From Fidelibacterota bacterium (GTDB lineage Bacteria; Fidelibacterota; Marinisomatia; Marinisomatales; UBA1611): a stretch of 14,653 nt of DNA. Positions 1-8,100 of this stretch are shown one piece after another. A model generated the notes under the pieces. It was not told the origin of the DNA, ran no database searches, and saw only the letters and a list, made by a program, of their open reading frames with translations. The translations under genes were made by a program, and so were the position numbers. The DNA is taken from NCBI GenBank assembly GCA_012964275.1, contig DTUG01000089.1, positions 1 to 14,653 on the forward strand, read 5' to 3'. The first letter of the stretch is position 1. The number at the start of each line of letters is the position of its first letter.

Positions 1-599
1 TCTTCATCATATTCATTATCGTAATAATATTCTGGAGGATATGCATACATATAGGGATTATTATAAGGTGTAGTCTCTTCATTAGCAGAAGAATCTTCAG
101 TTTCCAAATCCTTTTCAACCGGTTCCTGTTTCATCACAATAACCTTAGGTTCAACATCATCAGCTTGTTTATCGCTTTTATTCAAAGCCTTTTGTACCCA
201 TTTTTTTTCACGCTCAGTTAATTTTCCAACTGAAGTAACCGGCTGAGCAAAAGGCTGATTCCTAAATAGCATCCCAGTCAGTATGGAGAAAAACAAGATC
301 ACCAGTGCAAATAGCGATCCCTCTGTTTGGAATTCAATGCCGCCCCACATATTCTGAGCAATACCAAAGCCCATAAATATGCCAAGTGAAAGCAACATGC
401 CAAACAGCATAATAAGGTTTCCCAGATTGGATGGCGGTGACGATTCCATTACCAGCATGTACACAAACCACACCAGTATTCCCGCCACAGCAATAACAAT
501 ACTGAGTAAGTGTTCTCCCAGAAGGAGAGTAGTGAAAAAGCCGACGACCGCGGCTGCCGGAATAATATAGCCAATTCCGGACTTTATGTCGTTAGCCAT
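1..599 (-). CDS. Unknown four-helix membrane protein with Tyr-rich tail (partial, 3' end missing)
   Basis: An open frame of 199 codons runs from an ATG at 599 off the left edge without a stop. I do not recognise the family. Four hydrophobic segments are visible at about residues 11-28, 31-51, 59-82 and 95-112, so the N-terminal half should sit in the inner membrane. From residue 113 on the protein is soluble: a basic stretch around 126-143 (Lys/Arg/Glu rich), then an acidic stretch, then a Tyr-rich segment (eight Tyr between residues 179 and 197). The start is supported by a GGAG Shine-Dalgarno at 607-610, seven bases from the ATG. It is transcribed divergently from the lipid A operon and need not be related to it. 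The C-terminus is unknown because the gene is cut by the window edge. Coding is likely because the frame is long, open and has coherent membrane topology. Confidence 0.75.
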   Translation of the reverse strand, partial: MANDIKSGIGYIIPAAAVVGFFTTLLLGEHLLSIVIAVAGILVWFVYMLVMESSPPSNLGNLIMLFGMLLSLGIFMGFGIAQNMWGGIEFQTEGSLFALVILFFSILTGMLFRNQPFAQPVTSVGKLTEREKKWVQKALNKSDKQADDVEPKVIVMKQEPVEKDLETEDSSANEETTPYNNPYMYAYPPEYYYDNEYDE

Positions 600-764
600 T
601 ACGGAACTCCAATTTTACCTACGAATTACTCAACAAATTGCTTGATTTTCATACTAAATGCAAGTTTTTTCCTATTTTTTAATTTTATCGTTAATAATGA
701 TGTTTAATCTAATTATATCTTCAATTTTGTCTGGATGGTGAAATCTGTAATTTTTCTAGTTATT
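600..764. promoter_or_regulatory. Divergent intergenic region, AT-rich
   Basis: This 165-bp spacer separates the membrane-protein gene on the minus strand from the lipid A operon on the plus strand, so it should carry both promoters. It is strongly AT-rich. The only clear element is the GGAG ribosome binding site for the minus-strand gene at 607-610. I found no convincing -35/-10 pair on either strand. CAATTTTG at 722-729 is one base off the Bacteroidetes -7 consensus TAnnTTTG, but lacks a good upstream -33 partner. Confidence 0.4.
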
Positions 765-1754
765 ATGAAGAATGATAAACCTGTTGTTGGCGTTATTGGT
801 GTAGGCCATTTAGGGCAACACCATGTTAAACACTATCAGTTACTTGAGGATGCAAACCTCGCAGGCCTATACGACGTAGACTCGAAGAGGGCTGATATAG
901 TTGCTAAACAATACAAATCTACCTCATTCAAAAACGTTTCAGATCTATTAGCTGTATGTGATGCAGTATCAGTCGTAACACCTACTGAAACACACATTGA
1001 CGTAGCTGAACAAGCAATAAATAATAGCTGTCATGTATTCATCGAGAAACCGATCACTAAAACAGTGGAAGATGCTGATCATTTACTGAAGTTGGCTGAA
1101 AAACAGAACGTATTAATCCAGGTGGGTCATATCGAACGGTTGAATCCTGCACTGAGAGCACTACAGGCTTACAATATCAACCCAAAATTCGTAGAAATTC
1201 AGCGGCTGGCTCCCTACACAGTTAGAGGAACAGATGTTCCTGTGGTGCTTGATCTTATGATCCATGATATCGATATTTTGCTTTCCATAGTCAAATCTTC
1301 TGTTAAAAACATTCGCGCCAGTGGTGTCTCAATTTTAACTGATTCTATAGATATAGCACACGCTAGAATCAGATTCGAGAATGGAACAGTCGCAAGTATT
1401 GTATCAAGTAGAATTGCCCAAGACAAGGTTCGTAAAGTAAAAGTGTTTCAGCAGAATCTGTATGCAACCATTGATTTATTGTTAGGCATCACAGAGGTAT
1501 ACCAAGTTATAGATAAACCTGAGGATAGTTCTGATGCGTTGATGACAGCGTCATTTAAACGCAATGGCGAGGAAAAATATATCACATACGAAAAGCCTGT
1601 TATTGAAGAGCAGGATGTATTGCAGTTGGAACTTCATAATTTTATTTGCTCAATGATTGGCAAAGACGTTCCGATCGTAGATGGGAAGGCTGGACGAGCT
1701 GCTCTAGCTGTAGCTACACAGATTCAGGACATGATTATTCAGGATATTCATTAA
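765..1754 (+). CDS. Gfo/Idh/MocA-family NAD(P)-dependent sugar oxidoreductase, first gene of lipid A operon
   Basis: A 329-residue oxidoreductase of normal family length. The N-terminus carries the Rossmann fingerprint GVIGVGHLGQHH (residues 9-20). The family's EKP motif is at 94-98 (EKPIT), and the catalytic-site signature with Asp and His is at 163-168 (DLMIHD). The family oxidises or reduces hydroxyls of nucleotide sugars, inositols and similar compounds in the cytoplasm. An upstream in-frame ATG at 735 would add ten hydrophobic residues before the Rossmann strand. I prefer 765, because MKNDKPVVGVIG is the usual spacing; neither start has a Shine-Dalgarno. It overlaps the next gene by one base (TAATG), which implies translational coupling. 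Its place upstream of lpxB suggests a UDP-GlcNAc 3-dehydrogenase of GnnA type, which supplies 2,3-diamino-sugar lipid A precursors. That role is inference; the aminotransferase partner GnnB is not in the window. Confidence 0.9.
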   Translation: MKNDKPVVGVIGVGHLGQHHVKHYQLLEDANLAGLYDVDSKRADIVAKQYKSTSFKNVSDLLAVCDAVSVVTPTETHIDVAEQAINNSCHVFIEKPITKTVEDADHLLKLAEKQNVLIQVGHIERLNPALRALQAYNINPKFVEIQRLAPYTVRGTDVPVVLDLMIHDIDILLSIVKSSVKNIRASGVSILTDSIDIAHARIRFENGTVASIVSSRIAQDKVRKVKVFQQNLYATIDLLLGITEVYQVIDKPEDSSDALMTASFKRNGEEKYITYEKPVIEEQDVLQLELHNFICSMIGKDVPIVDGKAGRAALAVATQIQDMIIQDIH

Positions 1755-2329
1755 TGGATATTAGACGGTTTCTTTTTAAGAATCGAAGTTTTACACCAAT
1801 TCCGATTATTTTAACAGTCATCTACTGTTCTTCACCTTCTACTCCCTACGTTTATATGGGATTTGTACTGGTCATAACAGGCGAGGTAATACGATTTAAT
1901 GCCGTACGTTACGCCGGTGGCGCTACACGGACAACAAAAGTCGGTGCGTCTTCTCTTTGTACTGCAGGTCCATACGCCCGCACAAGAAACCCTCTATACT
2001 TGGGGAATGTAATTATTTACGCTGGAATGGTATTCGTTGCAGGAGGAATCTGGATATGGTATTTGCTACCAGTAATAATTACTTTTTTTATTTTACAATA
2101 TGCTTTCATCATATCTTTAGAAGAAGAAACACTGGCCATAAAGTTCGGTGGGGCGTATAAAATCTATAGTAATAATGTTCCGCGTTTAATACCAAGATTA
2201 AATGCCTGGGATAATTTAGATCGCCGGCAACCGGCAACAGTAAAAAAAACGTTAAAAAATGAGAAACGTACTTTGCAGAATATTATTTTAATCTCTGCAA
2301 TTATTTTGCTAAAACCGATATTCTTTTAA
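1754..2329 (+). CDS. Isoprenylcysteine carboxyl methyltransferase (Ste14/ICMT)-like membrane methyltransferase
   Basis: A 191-residue integral membrane protein. Hydrophobic segments lie at about 14-28, 33-47, 83-98 and 100-120, with another at the extreme C-terminus (175-191). The family's SAM-binding C-terminal signature is present: GPYARTRNPLYLG at 72-84, corresponding to the usual G-P-Y-x-x-x-R-x-P-x-Y-x-G, then Glu-rich EEETLAIKFGGAYKIY (123-138) and VPRLIP (142-147). Such enzymes methylate membrane-embedded substrates with S-adenosylmethionine. The start codon overlaps the stop of the preceding oxidoreductase by one base, and lpxB follows 33 bp later, so it should be co-expressed with lipid A synthesis. 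In Leptospira a Ste14-like protein, LmtA, methylates the lipid A 1-phosphate, and I infer a similar job here. The poorly conserved basic segment 157-172 before the last helix is unusual for the family. An alternative is a general phospholipid or quinone-type methyltransferase. Confidence 0.85.
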   Translation: MDIRRFLFKNRSFTPIPIILTVIYCSSPSTPYVYMGFVLVITGEVIRFNAVRYAGGATRTTKVGASSLCTAGPYARTRNPLYLGNVIIYAGMVFVAGGIWIWYLLPVIITFFILQYAFIISLEEETLAIKFGGAYKIYSNNVPRLIPRLNAWDNLDRRQPATVKKTLKNEKRTLQNIILISAIILLKPIFF

Positions 2330-2362
2330 TCAATATACCTTGCTGAATTGATTCAAATAGCC

Positions 2363-3481
2363 ATGGATTCACTCCAAAAAACTATTTTCATTGTTGCAGG
2401 GGAGCCTTCCGGCGACATTCACGGAGCAAAATTAATTTCGGCCATAAAAAAGGTGCAACCAAATATATCATTTATTGGGCACGGCGGTAACCAAATGGCA
2501 GTAGCAGGGGGAACAATTATCGAACATATCGATCGTTTGGCTATTATGGGTTTTTCCGAGGTAATTCAACATATGCCTAGAATGATAAGAATTATGCGGG
2601 AAACTATCACAGCAATAAAAAGAATTAAACCGGATGGCATAATCCTTATTGACTATCCTGGTTTCAATTTGCATCTAGCGAAAAAAATCCGTAAACAGAA
2701 TATTCCTATCTCTTACTTTATTTTACCGCAGGCATGGGCCTGGAAAGAAAAAAGAGTAGAAATAATGAAAACTACATTGGATCAGGCTTTGTCTATATTC
2801 CCCTTTGAGAAGGAATGGTTTGAGTCTCGAGGGCTTCCCACAAAATTTATTGGTCATCCCTTTGTTGAACGTAAACCAGTAAAAGAAAATCGGGATTCGT
2901 TTCTAAAACGCCATTCTCTAGACCCGAATAATCCTATTATCACATTGCTTCCTGGAAGCAGGCAACAGGAGGTCAACCAACACTGGCCAATCTTTTTAAA
3001 GACTTTTGATCAATTACATAAAAAGGTTCCATTATTACAAGTTGTGGTCGGGAAAGCACCTAATATTACCCTTAAGCCATTACCAGACTATATCAATGTT
3101 GAAGTTGATGCGCGGTTAGCAATGGCATATGGAACAGTGGCAATTACTTCTTCGGGTACAGCTACTTTAGAATGTGCATTGGAAGGTATTCCATCGGTTG
3201 TCTGTTACAGGTTGTCATTTTATTCTTGGGTGATTTTAAAACTTTTAGCTAATGTACCTCATGTATCCATGGTCAACTTAATTGCCGATAAACGGGTTGT
3301 TCCGGAGTTAATTCAATACAACATGACCCCGGATAACATTGTTAACAATATTATGCCGTTATTCGGTGATCAGTCTCCGGAAAGAAAAAATATTCTGACC
3401 GGTTATGAAAACGTAAGACAATCACTAGGAAATCCAGGTGTTTATGAACGAGCGGCAAAAGCAATTATAAAACGGTTGTAA
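2363..3481 (+). CDS. lpxB: Lipid-A-disaccharide synthase LpxB
   Basis: LpxB joins UDP-2,3-diacylglucosamine and lipid X (2,3-diacylglucosamine 1-phosphate) to form the beta-1',6-linked lipid A disaccharide and releases UDP, at the cytoplasmic face of the inner membrane. The 372-residue length is normal. Family hallmarks are GEPSGDIHG at 13-21, IDYPGFNLHLAK at 96-107, LPQAWAWKEKRV at 121-132, FIGHPF at 162-167 and LLPGSRQQEV at 195-204, followed by the sugar-nucleotide site with SSGTATLE near residue 260. An in-frame TTG at 2348 would add five residues. I chose the ATG at 2363 because it places GEPSGD at the usual distance from the N-terminus; no Shine-Dalgarno is evident for either. The acyltransferase gene follows after 4 bp. 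GFN replaces the common D-F-N in the third motif region, within normal variation for distant LpxB proteins. Confidence 0.97.
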   Translation: MDSLQKTIFIVAGEPSGDIHGAKLISAIKKVQPNISFIGHGGNQMAVAGGTIIEHIDRLAIMGFSEVIQHMPRMIRIMRETITAIKRIKPDGIILIDYPGFNLHLAKKIRKQNIPISYFILPQAWAWKEKRVEIMKTTLDQALSIFPFEKEWFESRGLPTKFIGHPFVERKPVKENRDSFLKRHSLDPNNPIITLLPGSRQQEVNQHWPIFLKTFDQLHKKVPLLQVVVGKAPNITLKPLPDYINVEVDARLAMAYGTVAITSSGTATLECALEGIPSVVCYRLSFYSWVILKLLANVPHVSMVNLIADKRVVPELIQYNMTPDNIVNNIMPLFGDQSPERKNILTGYENVRQSLGNPGVYERAAKAIIKRL

Positions 3482-3485
3482 ATCA

Positions 3486-4148
3486 ATGCGGACATTTGAT
3501 AATACTTTTAAAACCCGGTTTCAATCATCTGTTGGGAAATGGGTAATGAAGTTCTTGTACGGTACAAGCCGATGGGATATCAGAGGAACAGAACATTACC
3601 TTACGTTGCTGGAAAACAAACAATCCGTAATTATTTCCTGCTGGCATTCTCATTTATTATCCCCATTCATGCATTTATCCGGAAAACAATACTATGCAAT
3701 GATCGGCACACATCGTGATGGTGAAATCATCTCCAGAATCGGCCATAAATTGGGGTGGCACCTGTTACGAGGATCAAGTTCAAAACGAGGTACAGCAGTT
3801 TTCATTGAAATGATGAATGTATTAAAGCGCCCTCCAGCATTAGTAGCTATTACCCCTGATGGACCAAAAGGACCACCACGTGTTCCCAAACCTGGTGTTA
3901 TTCGGGCAGCACAAAAAACCGGTGCATTTATTGTGCCGGTTGCGGTTCACTCAACCCGAAACTGGACATTTGTGAATTGGGATACATTTTATGTTGAAAA
4001 ACCATTCGGAACTATTTTCATCGAATACGGAGCTCCTATCTTATTCAATGAAAAAACGAATCTTAATCAATGTGAAAAAGAATTAATTAATGGAATGAAT
4101 AAGACAGAAAACAGCAATTTGCAATATGCAAACCAACAGGATATTTAA
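3486..4148 (+). CDS. DUF374-family lysophospholipid acyltransferase-like protein, probable lipid A secondary acyltransferase (LpxJ type)
   Basis: A 220-residue protein of the DUF374 branch of the PlsC-like acyltransferase superfamily. Key motifs in order: CWHSHLL at 52-58 (the active-site His region, here with two His), HRDGEII at 76-82, RGSSSKRGTAV at 95-105, and TPDGPKGPPR at 123-132. The family lacks the classic HX4D layout of LpxL/LpxM. In Helicobacter pylori, LpxJ, which I recall as belonging to this family, adds a secondary acyl chain to the 3' primary chain of lipid A and replaces LpxM. Here the gene lies between lpxB and lpxK, with a 4-bp gap before it and a 23-bp overlap with lpxK after it, which fits a lipid A role. 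Which position and chain it acylates cannot be read from the sequence. The last 30 or so residues are polar and not conserved. Confidence 0.88.
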   Translation: MRTFDNTFKTRFQSSVGKWVMKFLYGTSRWDIRGTEHYLTLLENKQSVIISCWHSHLLSPFMHLSGKQYYAMIGTHRDGEIISRIGHKLGWHLLRGSSSKRGTAVFIEMMNVLKRPPALVAITPDGPKGPPRVPKPGVIRAAQKTGAFIVPVAVHSTRNWTFVNWDTFYVEKPFGTIFIEYGAPILFNEKTNLNQCEKELINGMNKTENSNLQYANQQDI

Positions 4149-5169
4149 GGAATATTTAGTCTTTATTCTGTTCCCTCTAGCGTTGTTCTACTGGGGTCTT
4201 ATTTATTGGCGTAATTTATTTTATAATTTTGGATTTTTTGTCACCCGATCACTCCCCTGCCCCGTAATCAGCATTGGTAATATTTCTGTAGGCGGAACGG
4301 GTAAAACACCCATGGTGGAGTACGTATCCAGATATTTACAATCCAAAGGTATGCATGTTGGTATCATCAGCAGAGGCTATGGACGAAAAACGACTGGTTC
4401 CGTTATCGTTACTGACGGAATAACTAAACCAACATCCTGGGAAGATGTCGGCGATGAACCTTTTATGCTGGCTCATTCCCTGAAAAATGTGCCTATCATA
4501 GTGGACGAGCTAAGATATCGAGGTGGAATGTTGCTGGTAAAAAAATTTAAACCAGATATCATTATTCTAGATGATGGATTTCAACATAGATCACTTAATA
4601 GGGATTTAGATATTGTACTAATCAATTCAAAGGATACCATCCAAGATCATAAGCTTCTGCCCTATGGATTATTACGAGAACCCTGGTACCATTTATCAAG
4701 AGCCGATATTCTTGTCTTGACCAAAACAAATGTTCATAAACCAAAGGCTTTTTTAATACGAAAAATAAAAGAAACTGGCCGGCCTAAAATCAGAAACACC
4801 ACAATGTTGGATAAAACACTTCGATCTATTACAAATAATCAGATTCCTTTAAAAGACATAAAGAATAAAAAGATTTACATTTTTTCTGCTATCGGTGACC
4901 CCGATGGATTTATTGCATCCTTAAACAAAACAGGGACAACTATCTGTGGTAAGCAGATATTCACAGATCATTATATTTACAATGGAATGGACCTAAAAGG
5001 ATTGGAAAACGATGCCAAAAACAGTGGGGCAGACTATCTTATAACCACTGAAAAAGATCTAATTAAATTGGGTGGTTTTAAGATCAAGATTCCAATATAT
5101 GCAGTAAAAATTAGATTAAAGTTCCATCCGGAATCAAAATTGAAACGATATCTGCAACCGTTTGTATAA
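4126..5169 (+). CDS. lpxK: Tetraacyldisaccharide 4'-kinase LpxK
   Basis: LpxK phosphorylates the 4'-hydroxyl of the lipid A disaccharide 1-phosphate with ATP, at the inner membrane. It is 347 residues, the usual size. A hydrophobic N-terminal segment (about 10-39) is followed by Walker A GNISVGGTGKTP at 51-62, ISRGYGRK at 81-88, GDEP at 109-112, the Walker-B-like DDGFQHRSL at 149-157, and LLPYGLLREPW near 177-187. Near the C-terminus are the expected F-x-DH motif and TTEKDLIKL. The ATG at 4126 overlaps the acyltransferase gene by 23 bp. I kept it because later Met codons would remove the membrane segment and the Walker A motif. This is the last gene of the operon. Only three bases separate its stop from the stop of the convergent minus-strand gene, so no terminator can lie between them. 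Confidence 0.97.
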   Translation: MQTNRIFKEYLVFILFPLALFYWGLIYWRNLFYNFGFFVTRSLPCPVISIGNISVGGTGKTPMVEYVSRYLQSKGMHVGIISRGYGRKTTGSVIVTDGITKPTSWEDVGDEPFMLAHSLKNVPIIVDELRYRGGMLLVKKFKPDIIILDDGFQHRSLNRDLDIVLINSKDTIQDHKLLPYGLLREPWYHLSRADILVLTKTNVHKPKAFLIRKIKETGRPKIRNTTMLDKTLRSITNNQIPLKDIKNKKIYIFSAIGDPDGFIASLNKTGTTICGKQIFTDHYIYNGMDLKGLENDAKNSGADYLITTEKDLIKLGGFKIKIPIYAVKIRLKFHPESKLKRYLQPFV

Positions 5170-5172
5170 CAT

Positions 5173-8100
5173 TTATATCTGAGCAGCACCCCAGGCAAAA
5201 ACAACGCCTACAAATGTTAGCATTAAAGGCCACCCGGTATTTACCAGCTGTTTAGCGCTGGGATCATAAAACACATGGACTTGAAAGTCGTGGGTAGTGG
5301 TGGCCCCATGTTCATCAACTGCCATTAGAATAAAATCATTAGCTCCATCCTGATTCTTTCGGGGCGTCCATTCCAAAAGTCCTTTCCGACGATCGAACTT
5401 AGCAAATTTTGGTAATCGCACAGCCCGATATGTAACCCGATCACCATTTAAATCTTCCGTAGTTATTTTATAACGCCAAGTATGTCCAGTTAATCCTACT
5501 GGCTTCGGAGTGGAAATAATTGTGGGAGGATTGTTGATAAAAATTCGGCTAGACTGGGCATCCGTACCGTATCCATCCGTGACGGTTACCTCGAAGTTAT
5601 TATAATTGATCTGTGCCGCTTTCGGCACCCAAAGAACCTTACCGTTCTTATCCATTTGCATACCATGAGGACCTTTTACCAAAGTGTATTTAATGTTCGC
5701 ATTTTCATTCAAATCCTCAACACGCGTCTGATATTTAAACAATTCTCCTACCAAAGCCATTCTTGGCGGGTTTGATACAATTGTTGGTAAATGGTTTGTA
5801 TACACTTCATAAGCTTGTTCGTCTTTTGTATATCCATCAGAAGCAATAACTGAAATTCGATGTGTGTCTGTTTGCCTCTTTTTCGGGGTCCAGCGAATCG
5901 TTCCTGATGTTTCATCCACTTCCATACCATCCGGAGATTCAGTCAGTGTGAAACGTACAGGGCTAATCCGTTCCACAACAATTCTAGGCGGTCTTCCTCT
6001 CTCACCACCTTGAAAAAATTCCCAAAGGAATTCTTTTAGTCTAATTGTGCGGCCATTTAATGTCGCTAATATGACCCATAGCCTTTCATCTTCGAAAAAG
6101 AGAGAGTGTACATACCGTTTCATATCTAAACGAGAAACAGGAGCATCAGCAGGAGACTGCGGATCTACATAATAAACAGTTTCTCTATTATACCAGTCAC
6201 CCAAATATCGATCAATGCCTTGAATAACAACATCATCTGAAATATTGATCGAATAGATCCTTATATTGCTCACATCTTCAACTTTTACGACTCTATTAAA
6301 CGGAAGAAGCGCTCCTTCATTCCGATCCACTGTCATGAGTTTATAAGTATATTCTTCACCAACAGTAGCAATCATAGTCGGTACCGATATGATTTTAATT
6401 GGCGCATTAATAAAAAATTCTGTTTCAACAGACCGGCTTAAATGCCCATCTGATACTTCTATCTTAAGTTTATGAAAATCGACTTGGGCAACTGTTGGCT
6501 CCCAGCGCAGACGGCCTGTATGCGCATCCATGCGCATACCATCAGGCAAAACATGAGCAACAAATATCAACTCATTATTGGGTGCCTTCTGATTGGGATC
6601 TTCAGCTTGTAGATCAAACTCCCAAACCTGGCCAACTTTTAATTTCGTCATTGGCGGCGGTGCTGTTCTTATGATGGGTGGGTGGTTTACATACACTTTT
6701 ACTTGTTCAATATCCGATGCTATCCCATGGCGCGTTTCAACATCAAATGAGATTGTATCAATCTGCTCAGGTGTAGGTATCCAAGATAAAATACCATTTT
6801 TATCAATATTCATACCACTTGGCTCGCGATAAAGTTTATATGTAGCTGTTTCACTTTCACGCTGGCTCCAAATCTTTACATCGTATTGGTATTGTTCACC
6901 AACAGTAGCCATAGTTGGAGCTGTAGAAAGTATTTTTACTCCTGTCCTGGCAGACAATGTAAATTCCTGAATATCACGGTCAAAACCGTCAAATACGGCC
7001 AGTCGAACATCATATGTCTCAACACTGATTTCTTCTTCTGATTCCCAAACTAACACTCCACCCTCAATGATCATCCCCGGGGGGCCAGCTTCAAGTGAGA
7101 ATTGTATTGACGCATCCCGGTTCCGGTCTCGAACAATGGGCTCGTACCTAAAAGTGCCGCCAGCCACAAACTCTGTTCCTATAGGTTGAGTTAAAAACCG
7201 AGGAGGATCATTAACATATACCCACATACTTTCATCCCTGCTCTCTAAAACCGGAACTGTTCTATATTCCTGATCGACCTCGGCAGATGCCGACATGGGT
7301 TGCATTGCCTCATCCACCTTAATACGCACAAAATATGCCAGAGGGAATGCATCTAGTTGTTCTTCGGTAGGCACCCAGCGAATGGTACGGGTTTCATAAT
7401 GGAAAAACATTCCTTTTGGCGGTGGTGTTTCCCAACGGAAACTGTGAAATTTTTCAGTGCTATCTCGGAGAATTTCATATTCAAATTGTTGATTAAGAGT
7501 CAAAACATACCGTGGAAGAACATGCTTGGGTAAGCGCTGTCCAAGTGTTTCCTGTGGTCTAGGTCTTTTAGGGGTCTCTAAAGTGCGGATTATTTTCTTA
7601 GGAGGTGTTGATTTTGGCTGCTCTTTTAATACTTTCCCTTCGGATACGGCTGGTTCTAACGCTTTTGGTACCTGTTTGCCTGTTTGCTCACCTAGTGCAA
7701 TAATAATTTCCTCTTCAGGTTGCGGGGCTTGGGGTTCCTGTTCAGGAATAACTTCAACATAAATCTCAGGAACCTCTGGTTTTATTTCCTCTACATTGGA
7801 AAGTAAATCCGGTAGTTGCTCAGAAATAAACTCGGAACTTAGTAAAAATCCCTGATCATACTGTGCTGACTTTTCTCCGAGATCAAGTACATAAATTGAG
7901 TTTTTCCTGCCATTCCATCCAGATACCAGCACATTGCCTGTATACTGACCCATTTTTGTCAAAGGAATCATTGCAAACACTTGCATATCCTCGGGGACTT
8001 TGGACATTGCATTCCGCACACCCTCAATACCTCCATCTTTCCCGGAAACCAGGGTCAAAGCATTAATATCCGCTGAAAGCATAAGCAGATCCCGAAATGT

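Noticed and set aside
379..707. Two plus-strand open frames (379-570 and 510-707)
   Set aside because: The first lies antisense to the minus-strand membrane-protein gene. The second overlaps its 5' end and the AT-rich spacer. Neither has protein-like composition or a ribosome binding site.
735..764. Upstream ATG extending the oxidoreductase by ten residues
   Set aside because: The extra residues are hydrophobic and precede the Rossmann strand, which normally begins within the first ten residues; no ribosome binding site supports it.
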